Assembly: GCF_001625215.2 (NCBI RefSeq)
Contig: NC_030384.2
Coordinates: 21,130,527 to 21,194,526 of the forward strand
Length of the DNA stretch: 64,000 nucleotides
Reading direction: 5' to 3'
From: Daucus carota subsp. sativus
Taxonomy: Eukaryota; Streptophyta; Magnoliopsida; Apiales; Apiaceae
In this document: positions 37,874 to 50,137 of the stretch, in pieces
Layout: the number at the start of each line of letters is the position of its first letter
Numbering within the stretch: the stretch's first letter is position 1
Position numbers and translations under genes: made by a program
Notes under the pieces: generated by a model
Told to the model about the DNA's origin: nothing
What the model saw: the letters and a program-made list of their open reading frames with translations, nothing else
Databases searched by the model: none

Positions 37874-38369
37874 TGTGTTTGGTTGGGGTGAATAATTCCG
37901 GAAGGAATGGAATGAAAAATGAACTATATTATGAGCAATTGTTAACAAATTTCATTCCTTCATCCATTCCATTCCTTACATTATGTGCTGAAGATCATAC
38001 CTTCAATTTCAGATGGAATGCTTCATTCTCTCCTACCCCCAATTTCTTCTCAAATCTCATTAGAGGCCGTTTGGAAACATGCATTTCATTTCAAATAATG
38101 GATTTCAAATGACAGAATTTGAGTTGTCATTTCAAATTCTCAGATTTATACTAAAATTTGAATATCTGGATTTCAAATGAAATTCAAATTCCCAAACAGC
38201 ATATTTGATCAAATCCAGGATTTCAAATGAAATCCAGATTCCCAAACAGGCCATTATATCAATTTTGCACTCACTTATATTTATTTCAAAATTTTCCTTC
38301 TATCTCTATTAGTTTCAAGTAATTTTACTCATTCCATTCCATTCCATTCCATTCTCCCTAACCAACATT
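37874..38369. mobile_element. MITE with nested MITE upstream of the GeBP pseudogene
   Basis: The outer ends TGTTTGGTTGGGGTGAATAA and the complement of CATTCTCCCTAACCAACA are degenerate inverted repeats with GGAATGG words. Inside, 38066-38254 has GGCCGTTTGGAAACATG and the complement of TTCCCAAACAGGCC, with GGATTTCAAATGA repeats, a second inserted unit. Confidence 0.6.
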
Positions 38370-38485
38370 AGTTTTACTAGTGTGTACATGACATTTAATA
38401 TTATAAGGTCTGAATAGTACTCTATGCAAACCGTGCTAAACAATTTTGAACTGCCTCCAGCAATACCCTAGTATTTGACAAGAGA

Positions 38486-39110
38486 ATGGCAACCCAGCGA
38501 CAAAGTTCATCTAAACACTACTCTACCCACAAGCCCTCTTCATCTGCATGCGAGAAACCTAAGTCCGAGGAGAGTAAGAGAGTTGATGAGTGTAAGAGTG
38601 TTGAAAGGATATTTACGGAAGAAGATGAGATTCTTTTGTTGAAAGCTGTCATTGATTTTAAGCAAAACAAAGGGAGTGATTCGAGGTTTAACATGCATGT
38701 GTGTTATTCACAAGTCTGTTAAAGAATCATAATTGTCTTGTGCTGTTGAGTATGTTGAAGAAAAGGTTTAAGAGAAGGGCAATGAAAGGACAGATTGGTG
38801 AGGAGGAATATGAGTCGAGTGGTGTATGCTCTCCATGCAAATCTGGGCGACTGAGATTCTGGGGAAAGGAAAGACTGAATTTGTGTGCTTCACTGGAATC
38901 TGAATCCTGAAGCAAGTAAGAATGTTAAAGCGCCAATAAGACCTAAGCAATACGCGAGGATGGTCATTAGCGGCCTCAAGGAAGAGGAAGCTATAGGATT
39001 TGAGCATGAATTGAATGATTTTAGTGTTGATGGAGCAGAAGGTTTATGCAGACAAGGCAAAGCTGATTCTTCAACAAGCTGAGATGAACCTTTGGGCTGT
39101 GTTCACTTGA
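38486..39110 (+). pseudogene. Decayed second GeBP/STOREKEEPER copy
   Basis: The 5' part (ATG 38486) encodes VERIFTEEDEILLLKAVIDF, paralogous to the intact gene's VFTEEDEIALVEGMIEF. The frame breaks near 38700 and several more times. Shifted frames retain RRAMKGQIGEEEYES, the Lys/Glu-rich ILGKGKTEFVCF, RPKQYARMVISGLKEEEAIG and a tail with VLMEQKVYADKAKLILQQAE before a TGA at 39108-39110. At least three frameshifts are visible. It lies about 4.4 kb from the intact gene in the same orientation, as expected for a tandem duplicate. Confidence 0.85.
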
Positions 39111-39296
39111 AAACTTTGTTCTGAAGATATTTATTTATTACAAATAATAACTAAAAGATTTAGCATAGAAACAGAGACATGGAGGTGAAATACAAACGCA
39201 TCTTATTGACTTATCAAACGATTAGAGGATATGATCCTGCATGTGTGACTGTTACAAAGATGCTGAATATGCAGGAACTTTTATCAAACATAAATT

Positions 39297-41192
39297 TTAG
39301 AGAAGATCCTTCCGCTTGCAACATTCAATTGCCTCATCATAAATTTGCTCGATTCCATATTTATATTCAAATCCAGTGTCTAAGAGTTTCTTTGACGAGA
39401 CTAGAATTCTTTTAGAATCCTCAAGCTTTAGAGAACTGCAGAAACATTAAAATGGCAGTCACTTAAATCTTCTACCCCAAAAACCAGTAAAGAGTTTAAA
39501 CAAAAACAAGACCTTACCTGGTTGAAGATACATTGTATTCAGGATATCTCTCTGAAAGAAATTTTTGGAGCTCATCAACTTTTATATCAATGACTGAGCA
39601 AATGTACCTTCCTCTAGCATTCGGGTATTCAAAAAGAAAGATATGTGCAGTAGCAACGTCATCCACGTGCACGATGGATATACAGGTAGAATATTCAGGT
39701 AGAATCTTATCACCTGTTCAAATTGAGAACAAGAAACCATATTTATTCATTTTTATCATGCCTATAGAGGTTGATCTTACTTTGTGTTCACCAGAGTGGT
39801 CATCTATATCAAGCACGACAAACAGATTCTGTAACAGAAAAGTACATACCAAATATTGCTGCCATTGAAGCACGCACTGAGCCGGGACAACGAGGATTAA
39901 TGAAGGGACCGTGAATAAAAGTAGGAATTACTGTCACAAGATCCAGTCCATGCTTTTCTGCAAACTCTAAGGCTGCTCTTTCAGTTAAGGTCTTGGATAT
40001 GTAATAAGGTCCTGCAGATGATTTTAGTGATCTGACAAAGTCTACATCCGTCCACAAAGTCTCATCCACTACACTTGAATCTTTGCCACTAAACAAGACA
40101 GCAGATGAGCTTGAAGTGTACACAACTCTCTTCACTGTTTTTGAATCGAGGCATGCACGCAAAATGCTTATGGTCACATTAATTGATGCTTGGAGGTTTG
40201 TTTCTTCATCTTCTTTTGCCTCAAACTCTACATTATGAGCAACATGAAACACACCAACACATCCCTGAATTGATTCATTGAAACTTTCTGGTTTGTCGAA
40301 ATCTGCATTGAATATCTGAAGCCTCTCCGATGCTCCAGGCAGGTTTGTGAGGTAATTGACATCCTTCTTTTGGCCTAAATGTGATCGAAACAAATTTTAG
40401 GCCATGCTAAAAACTTTATATACAGAAAAATAAGAGAATGAAAAAGACAACATACAAGATTGTTACTCTAGCAATTTTATAGATTAAGCACGTCTCGACA
40501 GCTCAATTCAAACAAAAAAATTGAGGGAGTAGATAAACCAATATAAAAGAAATGAAAATTTCAAGTTAGCAAAATCCTCTTCTGGACAGAAATTATATCA
40601 AATCAATCCTTATAAAACTCCATATATCATTTCATAACATTGACAAGTTAAAAGTTGAAGTGCACAATATTAATTTCTATCTGATTAAATCTATTACCTA
40701 AATATTTTCTAATCCATCTAATAATAGCTCTTTGGGTTTGGTCCATCATGGCATCATCCATGGCAAACGACTGCTACTACATACTTTTCCGTGCTAATTA
40801 TCCGTCGAAAGGTGCGCCTACTTTAATTGTGAGTACAGAGGGAACATTCCATCATACAACAGTTAGGTGAATAAAATTAGGTGTTAGACTTTCACACTTA
40901 TTATCCCTGGAACCTATAGTGCAACATAAGTCTGCCATGAACATGAGCCTTACTTACCTTGGTCAGTGTTTGACTATAAAAAGAATCTAAACTTATAATA
41001 ATTAGATACAAAATAGTTAATAATTAAAAAATCACCAAAACAAAGAAGTGAATGATTATAATAATCTAACAACTTACCAGGGTGAGATCTAATAGTGGTG
41101 TTAACAGCATAGCCATGTTGAAGAAGTCTCATGACCAGCCAAGAAGCTACAAAACCTGTTCCACCAGTTACACAAACAACACCTTTCTCCAT
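39297..41192 (-). CDS. Vestitone-reductase/DFR-like NADPH-dependent reductase, copy 1
   Basis: Four exons (41078-41192, 39850-40374, 39518-39713, 39297-39435) join in phase to 324 residues, the usual family length. The Rossmann motif [11 protein letters not shown] is at residues 8-18 with the NADPH-binding Arg in [15 protein letters not shown] supplies the Ser, and YYISK at 162-166 supplies the Tyr-xxx-Lys catalytic pair. [15 protein letters not shown] near the C terminus is typical of vestitone reductase and related extended SDRs, which reduce flavonoid-type or other phenolic ketones in the cytosol. The exact substrate is unknown. A TATAAA box lies about 40 bp upstream of the ATG. The copy looks functional, with two tandem relatives in the window. 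Confidence 0.92.
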
Positions 41193-41230
41193 ATTTCTTT
41201 CTGATATTTTTTCTTGAAACTTGAGGTGGT

Positions 41231-41236
41231 TTTATA
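41231..41236 (-). promoter_or_regulatory. Probable TATA box of reductase copy 1
   Basis: TATAAA on the minus strand ends 39 bases before the ATG at 41192. The position would imply a very short 5' UTR. Confidence 0.4.
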
Positions 41237-41648
41237 TCAAAAGTGGCCGGTAGGTGTATATTTTTCGGTAAGATATTTCTTGTTTCTGTTTACAGTACTT
41301 GTTTGTAACTAAATTATGCAGTCCTTCATTTATCTGTCTAATTTATGGCCACATTTTTTTTTGGCCCACATTCTTTAGGACTGAAATTATATGAAATCAG
41401 GTGAATCAACCACATTTTGTTTGGTTAGGTAGTGCCTATTGTCAGTCTTTATTGGTGATTGCCAATTCATAGCAAAGCAGTGGCAAAAATTGATGGGGAA
41501 AGTAACAATCAAATAAGACATTAGGAGTAAAAATATTGAGATCAACACTCAGATAAACAAATGTTGCAATCCCTTTCAAACAGAGACAGCATAACAGGTG
41601 AAATAAAAAACTTTGAAATTATGAACTTTGGAAAGAACACAATGAAAG

Positions 41649-41743
41649 CCATATGCTCTGGTCCATATTTGTAAATGAATCCAGTGTCTAGTAACTTCTT
41701 TGTTGAGACCCGAAAAATTTTAGAATCTCTTTTCTTTTGGTAA
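41649..41743 (-). pseudogene. Relic last exon of a fourth reductase copy
   Basis: After a preserved CTGCAG acceptor, the minus strand encodes YQKKRDSKIF, then [19 protein letters not shown], matching the start and middle of exon 4 in the three intact reductases. Similarity stops there, and no exon 1-3 relics are nearby. It sits 450 bp upstream of copy 1. Confidence 0.8.
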
Positions 41744-41790
41744 CTGCAGAGGCATGATTGTGGCAATCAGTTAAATATTCTTCACCATTA

Positions 41791-42105
41791 GAGCATCTCC
41801 AAGGGCAAAATGTATAATGGTTGGCTATATTGATTGGTTATATGGATTATGTAAATTTTTTGCTAAGAGGACATGTATATGCTCCAACGGGATTATCTAT
41901 AATTTTGCTTGTGTAAAATTATACCTAAGGGCTCACTTGGTTCGACAAATATAGGCAACCAAATATGGTTGGCTATATTTTTTTGCTAAGGGGTGGAGGG
42001 TTGGAGTGATACAATTTTTACATAATCTCTATAAGTGCCATCTAGATGCCACCTAGATGCCACATATACAATTTTTGCTAAGGATTTTTGGGGTTGGAGA
42101 TGCTC
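41791..42105. mobile_element. Harbinger-like MITE (GAGCATCTCC family)
   Basis: The ends GAGCATCTCCAAGGGC and GGGTTGGAGATGCTC are inverted and flanked by TTA (41788-41790 and 42106-42108). The interior has repeated GGTTGGCTATATT and CCACCTAGATG words. Confidence 0.88.
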
Positions 42106-42638
42106 TTAGCCTATAAAGAATTTACACAAGAACATTTAATTAAATGTACAATCTTTAATTAGCATTGGATTGAAGTGCGCATTGTTATCTTTGCTCTAGA
42201 GACACATACAAGTTTCTGTAATGATAAATCTCATGCCAAGCCAAAGGACCAAAATAATGACAAGGCAGTTTTAGGGACATTAGAAAAACAACAACCAGAC
42301 TAAATATTGTCAGAATCAGCTAACTCAGCATGCCTATTACAGGTTGAAGACACCTTGGTAGGTTGCCGAGGGGGAGGATGGTTAGAAGATTTAACACTAC
42401 TAGACAGTGGCGGAACCAGGATTAATTTTGACCCCGGGCTGAACTATTATTAAAATTTCAGAAAAAAAATTAAAAGTAAATATGCATACTTTAATTGGTT
42501 AAGTGGTGACATCTTTATTGCCTTTTTTTTTTTTTGAAAGGAATGGATTTTGCATGTTTTAATAGCGTTGTAAGATAACTTCATCGTCTATGTCCTTAAA
42601 AATGGCCTTCTCGATGTAAACCATCATGTTAAGTGGGC

Positions 42639-42642
<4 letters not shown>

Positions 42643-42687
<45 letters not shown>
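42643..42687. repeat. (TA)n microsatellite
   Basis: An uninterrupted TA repeat of about 45 bp directly borders the Stowaway element that follows. Confidence 0.95.
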
Positions 42688-42688
<1 letters not shown>

Positions 42689-42998
42689 TCCCTCCGTCCC
42701 ATTGATTAGTATACGTATGGGAAGTGGCACGGAGGTTAAGAAAAAGTGTAATTTGGTGATGAAAAGTAAGAAAAATGGGTGAAGCGGTGGGACCCATTAA
42801 TATATAATAGTATGTAAAATGAGTGTAGTGTTAGTAAAATGGTGGGACCTACTAATATTTAATGTATAAAGTGGGTGTAGTGGAAGAAGGTAGTGGGTGT
42901 AGTTAAGTTTTTTATATTATAAAAATTTACCGGTATGTATACAATTGATGGGACGTCTCAAAAAGGAAAGTGTATATAATCCAACGGGACGGAGGGAG
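42688..42998. mobile_element. Stowaway-type MITE inside the hAT element
   Basis: The ends CTCCCTCCGTCCCATTGATT and the complement of CCAACGGGACGGAGGGAG are flanked by TA. The interior (GGTGGGACC, GTAGTGGGTGTA, GGGACGTCTCAAAAAGGAAA) shows it belongs to the same family as the split element at 49926-53327. Confidence 0.9.
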
Positions 42999-43122
42999 TA
43001 ATCATTTTTAAATTTGTCCCCGGGCTAAAAATTTAAAATGAATAAATTATACTTATTATTTTTTTTTTCAGCCGGGGCTGGCGCCGGGGCTGGCGCCCCT
43101 TGGTTCCGCCCCTGCTACTAGA

Positions 43123-44800
43123 GGAATGCACCATTGTCTCTGGAGTACACAATTTGCATTCATATTCATTCTTTACAATATTGTCCATATTGAACGGCTT
43201 CAACAACCTCTCGCTCCATGAATAACATAAGCTTTTAGACAAGGCCTAGATAACTTGTTTTTCAATCCTCACGTTCATCGTCTTTCACTACTTTTTTCTT
43301 GTTTGCCGAACCTCAAAACTCTGTGCACTCTGATTGGACCTTTGCAAATCAGAGCACTTAAACCGACTTCTAACAGACTCCTTTCTGGGGGCTTGGATCT
43401 GGCCTGGTGACAACTAGAGCCATCTTTTCTGTTACCTTCTTTAACTCTGTGCACACTATCCATACCTTGGGCCCCAAAATCAAACTATCTTTGCAATAAC
43501 ATATTAAACTTGTCCTCTATAATTTCATATTCAGTATCCTTTTTTATCCCATTATTCACCTTCTGTGAAAATAAGGCGTTTACATGTTATTCTCATGCAC
43601 TTACTCCATTTAAAGTTCACCAGTGGAATCAAAGAGATCGGCCATTACTCAATTTTAGCAAGACCTTGATACCAAGTCAAGAGTATGCGGCATTACTGAG
43701 GAGAGGTGCAAGGATTACAGAAGTACATGATAAACCATAATGCTCTGCCTTGAAGCAAAAGAGAACCGATACTTGTGTTGACCTGCATGATTTTTAAACA
43801 TGACTAGCCTTCTGATGATTCCTGATCTAGTGATGTTCAGTTACAGTGCTATCTTTGGTTCCTCCTTGTCATTCCTTGTGGTATTGACGTATTGTCATGC
43901 CTCCTGGCCCTTTGCAGTCCACCTTCTCTACATTAGGTTCCCGAGTAGGAGAACTCGGAGTTTTATGAGTTCTGATAGAATCGACAGGATCAGTGAAAAA
44001 AGAGGCTTGAAATATACATCCTTGATTCATTAAAACCACTGAGGCCTAGCATTAACTCCCCCACTGAGGCTTCATACACATGTCTCTTACAATGTAAACC
44101 GGCGTAGACATTGATTCTCTACACTGTACAAGAAGAATGAATTCTTTTGTTCTGCATTGGGTCATTAACTCTTAAAACAAGTTCAGCTTTGTATATATAA
44201 CCTACCAGTTTATATCGGTCTCTTTCCATTCTAATAAGTAACATCTTTTGCCATGAATGTGAGTTATCATTTACTTCCTTGAGCATATTCCTGAAGAGGG
44301 GTGGTCTTTTGACAATTGACATAGGCCTTTGATCAAGTATAGCCCTTCTCTCTACTTGTATGTGGCCAAGCCCTCTAAGAACGCGCCCAATATTTATATA
44401 TGGTTTTCCAAAAAATTGATTCACCTTTCTTCATCCATGGATTTGTCTATGTACTTCTAGGGAAGGACTTCCATCCCTTTACTAGTTTACTCATCCCTTC
44501 CATAAATCAAGCCTATTCCTCACTGATTCAGTCCATTAGGACATAGTGAAATTTAGGCTATTACCATGGTTATGGAGCAACCAGTAACAATACAGTAATA
44601 TAGACTTATAGTTTGAATGTTCTGCATAAACAAAGTGTTGCAGATTTGCAGATAAACGAATAATGCATACAAGTCGCCATCCAATTTAGCTAGAATAATC
44701 TTCCAGTAGTGCAAGTATGGATATCCAAAAACATTGAAACAGTATGACAATTTGAAACTGAATGTTAAGAACACTGTAAAAATTTAATTTTCAAACAAAA
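43123..44800 (-). other. Unidentified coding-like relic, then plain intergenic DNA
   Basis: A minus-strand frame running through 43123-43230 (NMDNIVKNEYECKLCTPETM, then VHSS) continues across the hAT element at 42300-42396 as a Pro/Ser-rich tail. This suggests the element split an older frame. Other short open stretches (43275-43463, 44119-44424) match no family I recognise. I would not call a gene here. Confidence 0.35.
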
Positions 44801-44875
44801 AGAAAGGAACAGAGAAATAAACACTTTGTTTAACTTATGAAGGTACAGAATGTAGGAACTCTTGCCAGATATGTA

Positions 44876-46498
44876 TCATAGAAGACCCTTCTGTTTGCAG
44901 CATTCGATTGCATCATCATACATTTCCTCGAGTCCATATTTATATTTGAATCCGGTGTCTAAGAGCTTCTTTGATGAGAGTCGGAAAATTTTAGAATCTT
45001 TGACATTTTTTAGGAAACTGCAGAAACGCAAGGATGGCAATCACACATTAGTTAAATCTTCTTTACCATGAGCCTAAAATATTTTACACAAAAACAAGAG
45101 TTTACCTAGTTGATGATACATTATATTCTGGATATCTTTGTGAAAGAAATTTTGGGAACTCATCAAGTGTTATGTCAGCCGCTGAACAAATGTACCTTCC
45201 TCTGGCATTCGGGTATTCAAACAGATATATATGTGCTGTAGCGATATCATCAATGTGTACGAAAGGGGTAGAAGCAGAAAATGCAAACATTTTCTCATCA
45301 CCTGCTCAAATTGATCACAATAAACAAATTTCATCATCGTTTTGCACTAAGAAATTGTCATGTATATCAGGCTATAGGGCAAATTCTATAGTAACAGAAT
45401 CAATTAGTATCCACTGATCCAGGACAATGAGGGGAAATTGAGAAAAAAATAATTGTAAAACCGAGGTACATACCAAATATCATCGACATTGAAGTGCGCA
45501 CTGATCCAGGACAATGAGGAGTAATGAAAGGACCATGAATAAAAGTTGGAATTACAGTGACAAGCTCCAGTCCATGCGCGTCTGCAAAATCCAACGCTGC
45601 CCTTTCAGTTAAAGTCTTAGAAATGTAGTACGATTCTCCTAAGGTCTTTAGGGATCTAAGAAAATCTATATCGGTCCATGTTTTCTCATCCAGTACACTT
45701 AAATCTTTTCCACTAAACATGACAGTAGATCCACTTGAAGTGTACACAACTCTCTTCACTGTTTTTGAATCAACGCATGCCTGTAAAATGCTTATTGTTG
45801 CATTGATTGATCTTTTTGTGTTTGTTTCTTCGTCTTCTTTCCCCTCAAAATCTATTGTGTGAGCAACATGAAATACCCCGACACATCCTTGGATAGAATC
45901 ATTAAAACTTTCTGGTCTGTCAAGATCTGCATTGAATATTCGAAGCCTCTCTGATGCTCCTGGTAAATTTGTGAGGTAACTCACATCCTTCTTTTGGTCT
46001 AAATGTAATCAAAACAAAATGAAGTCCATATTTAAGATTCATGAAAACCAGAGAAATGGAAAAAAAAAAAAAAACAATACAAAAGTATTAAATTCAACTC
46101 GAATTCTTGAATGCACTAACATCATATGAAGCAAATATTCAGAAAACAAAAAACCTCATAACACAATAAACCTTTCTCAGCATAATCATTTAACACCGAT
46201 TCATCGTAGAACTCCAGACCATTCATAACATTAAAAATCTAAATATGAGTAATCCTACAATGGATATCTTTAAGAGAATTGATTCTAGAATATGTAATAA
46301 ACAGATAACAAAAAAAAAGCAGTTCACCCTCAAAGAATCAGTAAAAGAAGCTGCATAAATTTCAAAACAATGAATAAACTGACCAGGGTGAGATCTAACA
46401 GTAGTGTTGACAGCATATCCATGTTGAAGAAGCCTCATGATCAGCCAAGAAGCTACATATCCTGTTCCACCAGTTACACAAACAATACCCTTCTCCAT
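44876..46498 (-). CDS. Vestitone-reductase/DFR-like NADPH-dependent reductase, copy 2
   Basis: Exons 46384-46498, 45474-45998, 45106-45301 and 44876-45017 join in phase to 325 residues with the same intron positions as copy 1. Motifs are [11 protein letters not shown] (8-18), [15 protein letters not shown], and [12 protein letters not shown] with the catalytic Tyr and Lys. The C-terminal segment ([20 protein letters not shown]) ends in TGA at 44876-44878. Exon 4 is one codon longer than in copy 1. The start is the ATG at 46498; an upstream in-frame TTG is not a likely start. It lies in tandem with copy 1 on the same strand and is presumably functional. Substrate is unknown. Confidence 0.92.
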
Positions 46499-46999
46499 AC
46501 TTTCCAATTTAATCAACAAAACTTTAACTTGAATTGTTTTCCTTTTGGGTGGCTTTTAAGTATGAGGTTTGACAAGATGGTTTTTGTTCACAGTGCTTCT
46601 TTGTCCCCAAAATATGCTCAGTAGTGTATAAATGTAGACAAGAACCTGTAAACTTTTCATATAAGTAGGATGATGGTGGGTTCTGGTTTACATATTTGTC
46701 ACCTTTCAGCCCACATTTCCCTTGGTTTCTGCTGACAAGTCAATTACTTAACAATCTTAGCTTCCTGTTTGTCTTTTTTTATGGCTGTCACTGAGTGATA
46801 GCTAAGCAATGGAAACAAAAAGATTGGGAGCTGCTATATACTCTCTGGGGTCCAACCTCCCAGATGCATGTTGCAACATACCTTCCACGGAAAAATAAAA
46901 ATACCCCTTTTGCCCTCAGCCCCAAAAGATGTTCTAGGCATTTTTTACATACATGCACAAAAATAAGGGTTGCCCATTTTTGTTAAGCACGGAAAAGTA

Positions 47000-48300
47000 T
47001 GTTGCAACAGTCGGCCTAAGACGGAACTAAACCCGGACATACATGTATTTAGATGTATATAAATAGTGGGTATCTAGTAGTGCACTGGTTTAGGTCCCTC
47101 CCACTTGAGTTTCTCAAATATAGCACCAGTTCTCATAGTGGCAGGCTGGCAGCTGTCATCACACTGAGATGAGTCTTGGATTTTTGGTTGAAGCACATCA
47201 CAGAATTAATTAATTCTAACTAACATTTATGTAGATTAGATAATTTGTCACACTTCCTGATAAGCCTAACAATAAATAGTTTGGATCTGAGTAGATTTGA
47301 AACATCAAATAATTATGCAGGCAATCATGTTAGTTGTTGCATTTTGTCTGTATTCATATCAGTGACTGGTCCTTCTGAGGTAGACAATATTATTATTAAT
47401 ATTCACATCTTCATAATGTCATACCTTTTGCCATCAGAGTGTAGTCTCAATTCAGTATTCGTAAAAATCGGGAATCGGAATTAATCGGATGATTAATTAA
47501 ATAATTAGATATTTAATCAGTTCGGTGAGTTAAGGAACAAGAATTAATCGATGATTAATTGCCTAAATCAAAGGTACAATTCATACCTTTTTTTTTCATT
47601 GATTAATATTAATATTTATTTGGTAAGATTTGAATATTTGATCCTGACATGCAAGGCTTAGACAAGGAAATGACAAGAGATTTTAGTGCCACTAGCTTGT
47701 AGTATGTTGATGCTTCTCCAATCCAAACAGAAGTGCTGAGATTTGGCCCACAGAGTTTATGTCTTGCTAGTGTTCCAAACATGCTAGTAGGCTCCGGCCC
47801 ATCCTCATGTTTAGAATCTGAGCTCATTGGGTAATAAATAAATTTTCTAACAACTGGTTATCACTAGATATGATTCCATTCAACAGTCGGAAATGAATGT
47901 TCCAACATGACACCTATTTGATCATCTAGCACCCATCAAAAAAACCCACAAATTTGATGTAAACACCATACAGTACACATCTGAAAAACTCACACAAAGA
48001 AATATCACAATTGATTCAGAGTGCATGCTTTGTAACTATTCATATTGATACTAATATGTTTTAGCTATTTTTCTTTTAATAAAAATAAGTATGATCAAGA
48101 TTCTCGTTATAATATTTCTAAGTTCATAGTTTTTAATTAACAAGTAACACATATTAAATGAAGTTGTATTTTGAATGTGAGTAAACACCATTTTAATAAT
48201 GTCTCAAACAGTAGATATTATTATTTTTTAAGAAGATGATAAGTTATACTTTTTAAACCAGTAGGCTTTAATCGAAGATATGAGTAGGCCAATATTAATA
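47000..48300. other. Intergenic DNA without a supported gene
   Basis: No conserved protein or transposon end was recognised. A short minus-strand frame at 47640-47827 (MFGTLARHKLCGPN) is not identifiable. Confidence 0.5.
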
Positions 48301-48530
48301 CTACCTCCATCCCAAATTAGATGACCCCGTTGACTTTGGGCACACAATTTAAGGTTCATTGACCGCATAGATACATGACTTATTTTTAAAATTTTATTTT
48401 TACAAATAAAAATTAAAATATGAAATTTTCATTTACAAAAGAAAAAATAAAAAAATAAATTTCGGAAGTAGACGGTCAATGCACCTAAAGTTACGTGCCC
48501 AAAATCTCATCTAATTTGGGATGGAGGGAG
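48301..48530. mobile_element. Stowaway-type MITE
   Basis: The ends CTACCTCCATCCCAAATTAG and the complement of CTAATTTGGGATGGAGGGAG are inverted repeats with TA on both sides. The 230-bp element is intact. Confidence 0.9.
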
Positions 48531-49925
48531 TATTAATTAAGAAACTGAGGATACATACAACTAACTCTATTTTACAAAAACGAAGGGATGAGGTATAGGT
48601 TTTTGGGAAAAGAAAACCAACATGGACTCTTATTTTGTAAAAGGAGCAAAATATTCATTTTTATTTATTGGCATTGTATAACACAAAAAGGCTTCATATA
48701 ATCATATCACATCTGTCAGAACATTTTAATTTTTGGAAGAAGATCATGCATCATGTTACTTTTAGATTCAAAAATCCCAACAACATTATATAATGTAAAA
48801 CATTACATGAAATATTTTTCAGGATTTCAAAACATTAAAATATTTGGTGTTAAGAATAGAAATATGGATGGACACTGCATTATTTAGAGTTGCGGATTGT
48901 AAGTCATATTCGGGATCATCTTTTAAGATAATGATATTTGAGAAAAAAATGATACACTGGATCAACACCTCTCATATTTAGAATCCATTATTAGGTAATA
49001 ATTGAATATAAATTTTGAATAGAGAAATAGTTAAAATATCAATAAATTAGTATCATAATCAAATTCAAGTCTGAAATAATTTTTATTATTTTATTGAACT
49101 GAGTTAATATTTTGTGAATTATCGAAATTGAAAACGTTATTTTTGAAACAGTAATGAAAATTACTGATAGTTTAGGAAAAAAAATTTAAAACTAAAAATT
49201 ATCAAATTTTTAATAATTTGTAGTTTCATACCAAATTATTAACCATTAGTACGATTTCAGAATCCACACCCCATAATATTTGAAAAATAAATACATGAAA
49301 ATTTATAAGTATTATTAAAAAAAGGAAATTCTAATACAAATCATCACTCATGACTAAATGGTCATTAAAATAAATTAAATTAGATTATTTTAAATATAAT
49401 TTATATATATGATATAAACCATAATAATTTTATTTTTCAAATATAATTCCATAAGTGAGTTAATTCGATATAAAAAATTAAAAGCCCAAATATTAAAAAC
49501 ACCGAAAAAATCATAACGGAACTAGAATGAAATTATACGAGTACGATGATTAGTTAACCCGATCCAAATAATATCAAGAAAAATATTGGTTAAATCAAAA
49601 ACAAAACTCAAACAATACTCCCTATGTTTCTTTTTTCTTTTCATGTGTGTGATGTCGGTACTGTTTACAAATTACTAATTTACATCTAATCTATAAAACT
49701 AAGTCATGAGTGATTTTGTTAGATTCGTATTCACGAGTACTTTAATACGGTGAAGTTTTTATATTTAATGCTAATATGAAATGAAAGATATTAACGATAA
49801 AAAATGTGTGTTGGCAAAAATGAAAAACGCAAACAGTGAAAAGTATTGAGAGGTGGAGGGAGCATAATGCAAGACTTAAAGTGACAACAAGATTATATGA
49901 TACAAAATCTGAGCTGAAATTACTA
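48531..49925. other. AT-rich intergenic DNA
   Basis: Very AT-rich sequence with no conserved coding potential and no transposon ends that I can define. Confidence 0.5.
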
Positions 49926-50137
49926 CTCCCTCCGTCCCAATCATTTGTATACAAATGGTTGGGACACGGAGACCAAGAAAAATGGTAAGAAATGAGTAAA
50001 GTTAGATGAAAAGTAGGTGAAATGGTGGGACCCATTTATTTTTAATAATAGATTTGGGATAGCGGAGGAAAGTAGTGGGTGTAATAGTGTTTTTATTATT
50101 ATAAAATGAAGATAGTGGAAGAAAGTATTGGGTGTAA

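Larger units (their letters stand above)
42405..43114. mobile_element. hAT element (non-autonomous) with 8-bp duplication
   Basis: The ends CAGTGGCGGAACCAGG and the complement of CCTTGGTTCCGCCCCTG are hAT-type CAGxGGCGGA ends. They are flanked by CTACTAGA at 42397-42404 and 43115-43122. A (TA)n tract and a complete Stowaway MITE (42688-42998) lie inside. No transposase is visible. Confidence 0.9.

Noticed and set aside
43510..44033. Plus-strand open frames between the hAT element and reductase copy 2
   Set aside because: No homology recognised and no supporting splice sites or start context.
46499..46519. Seven-residue N-terminal extension of reductase copy 2
   Set aside because: The extension starts at TTG; the ATG at 46498 gives the MEKG start shared by all three copies.
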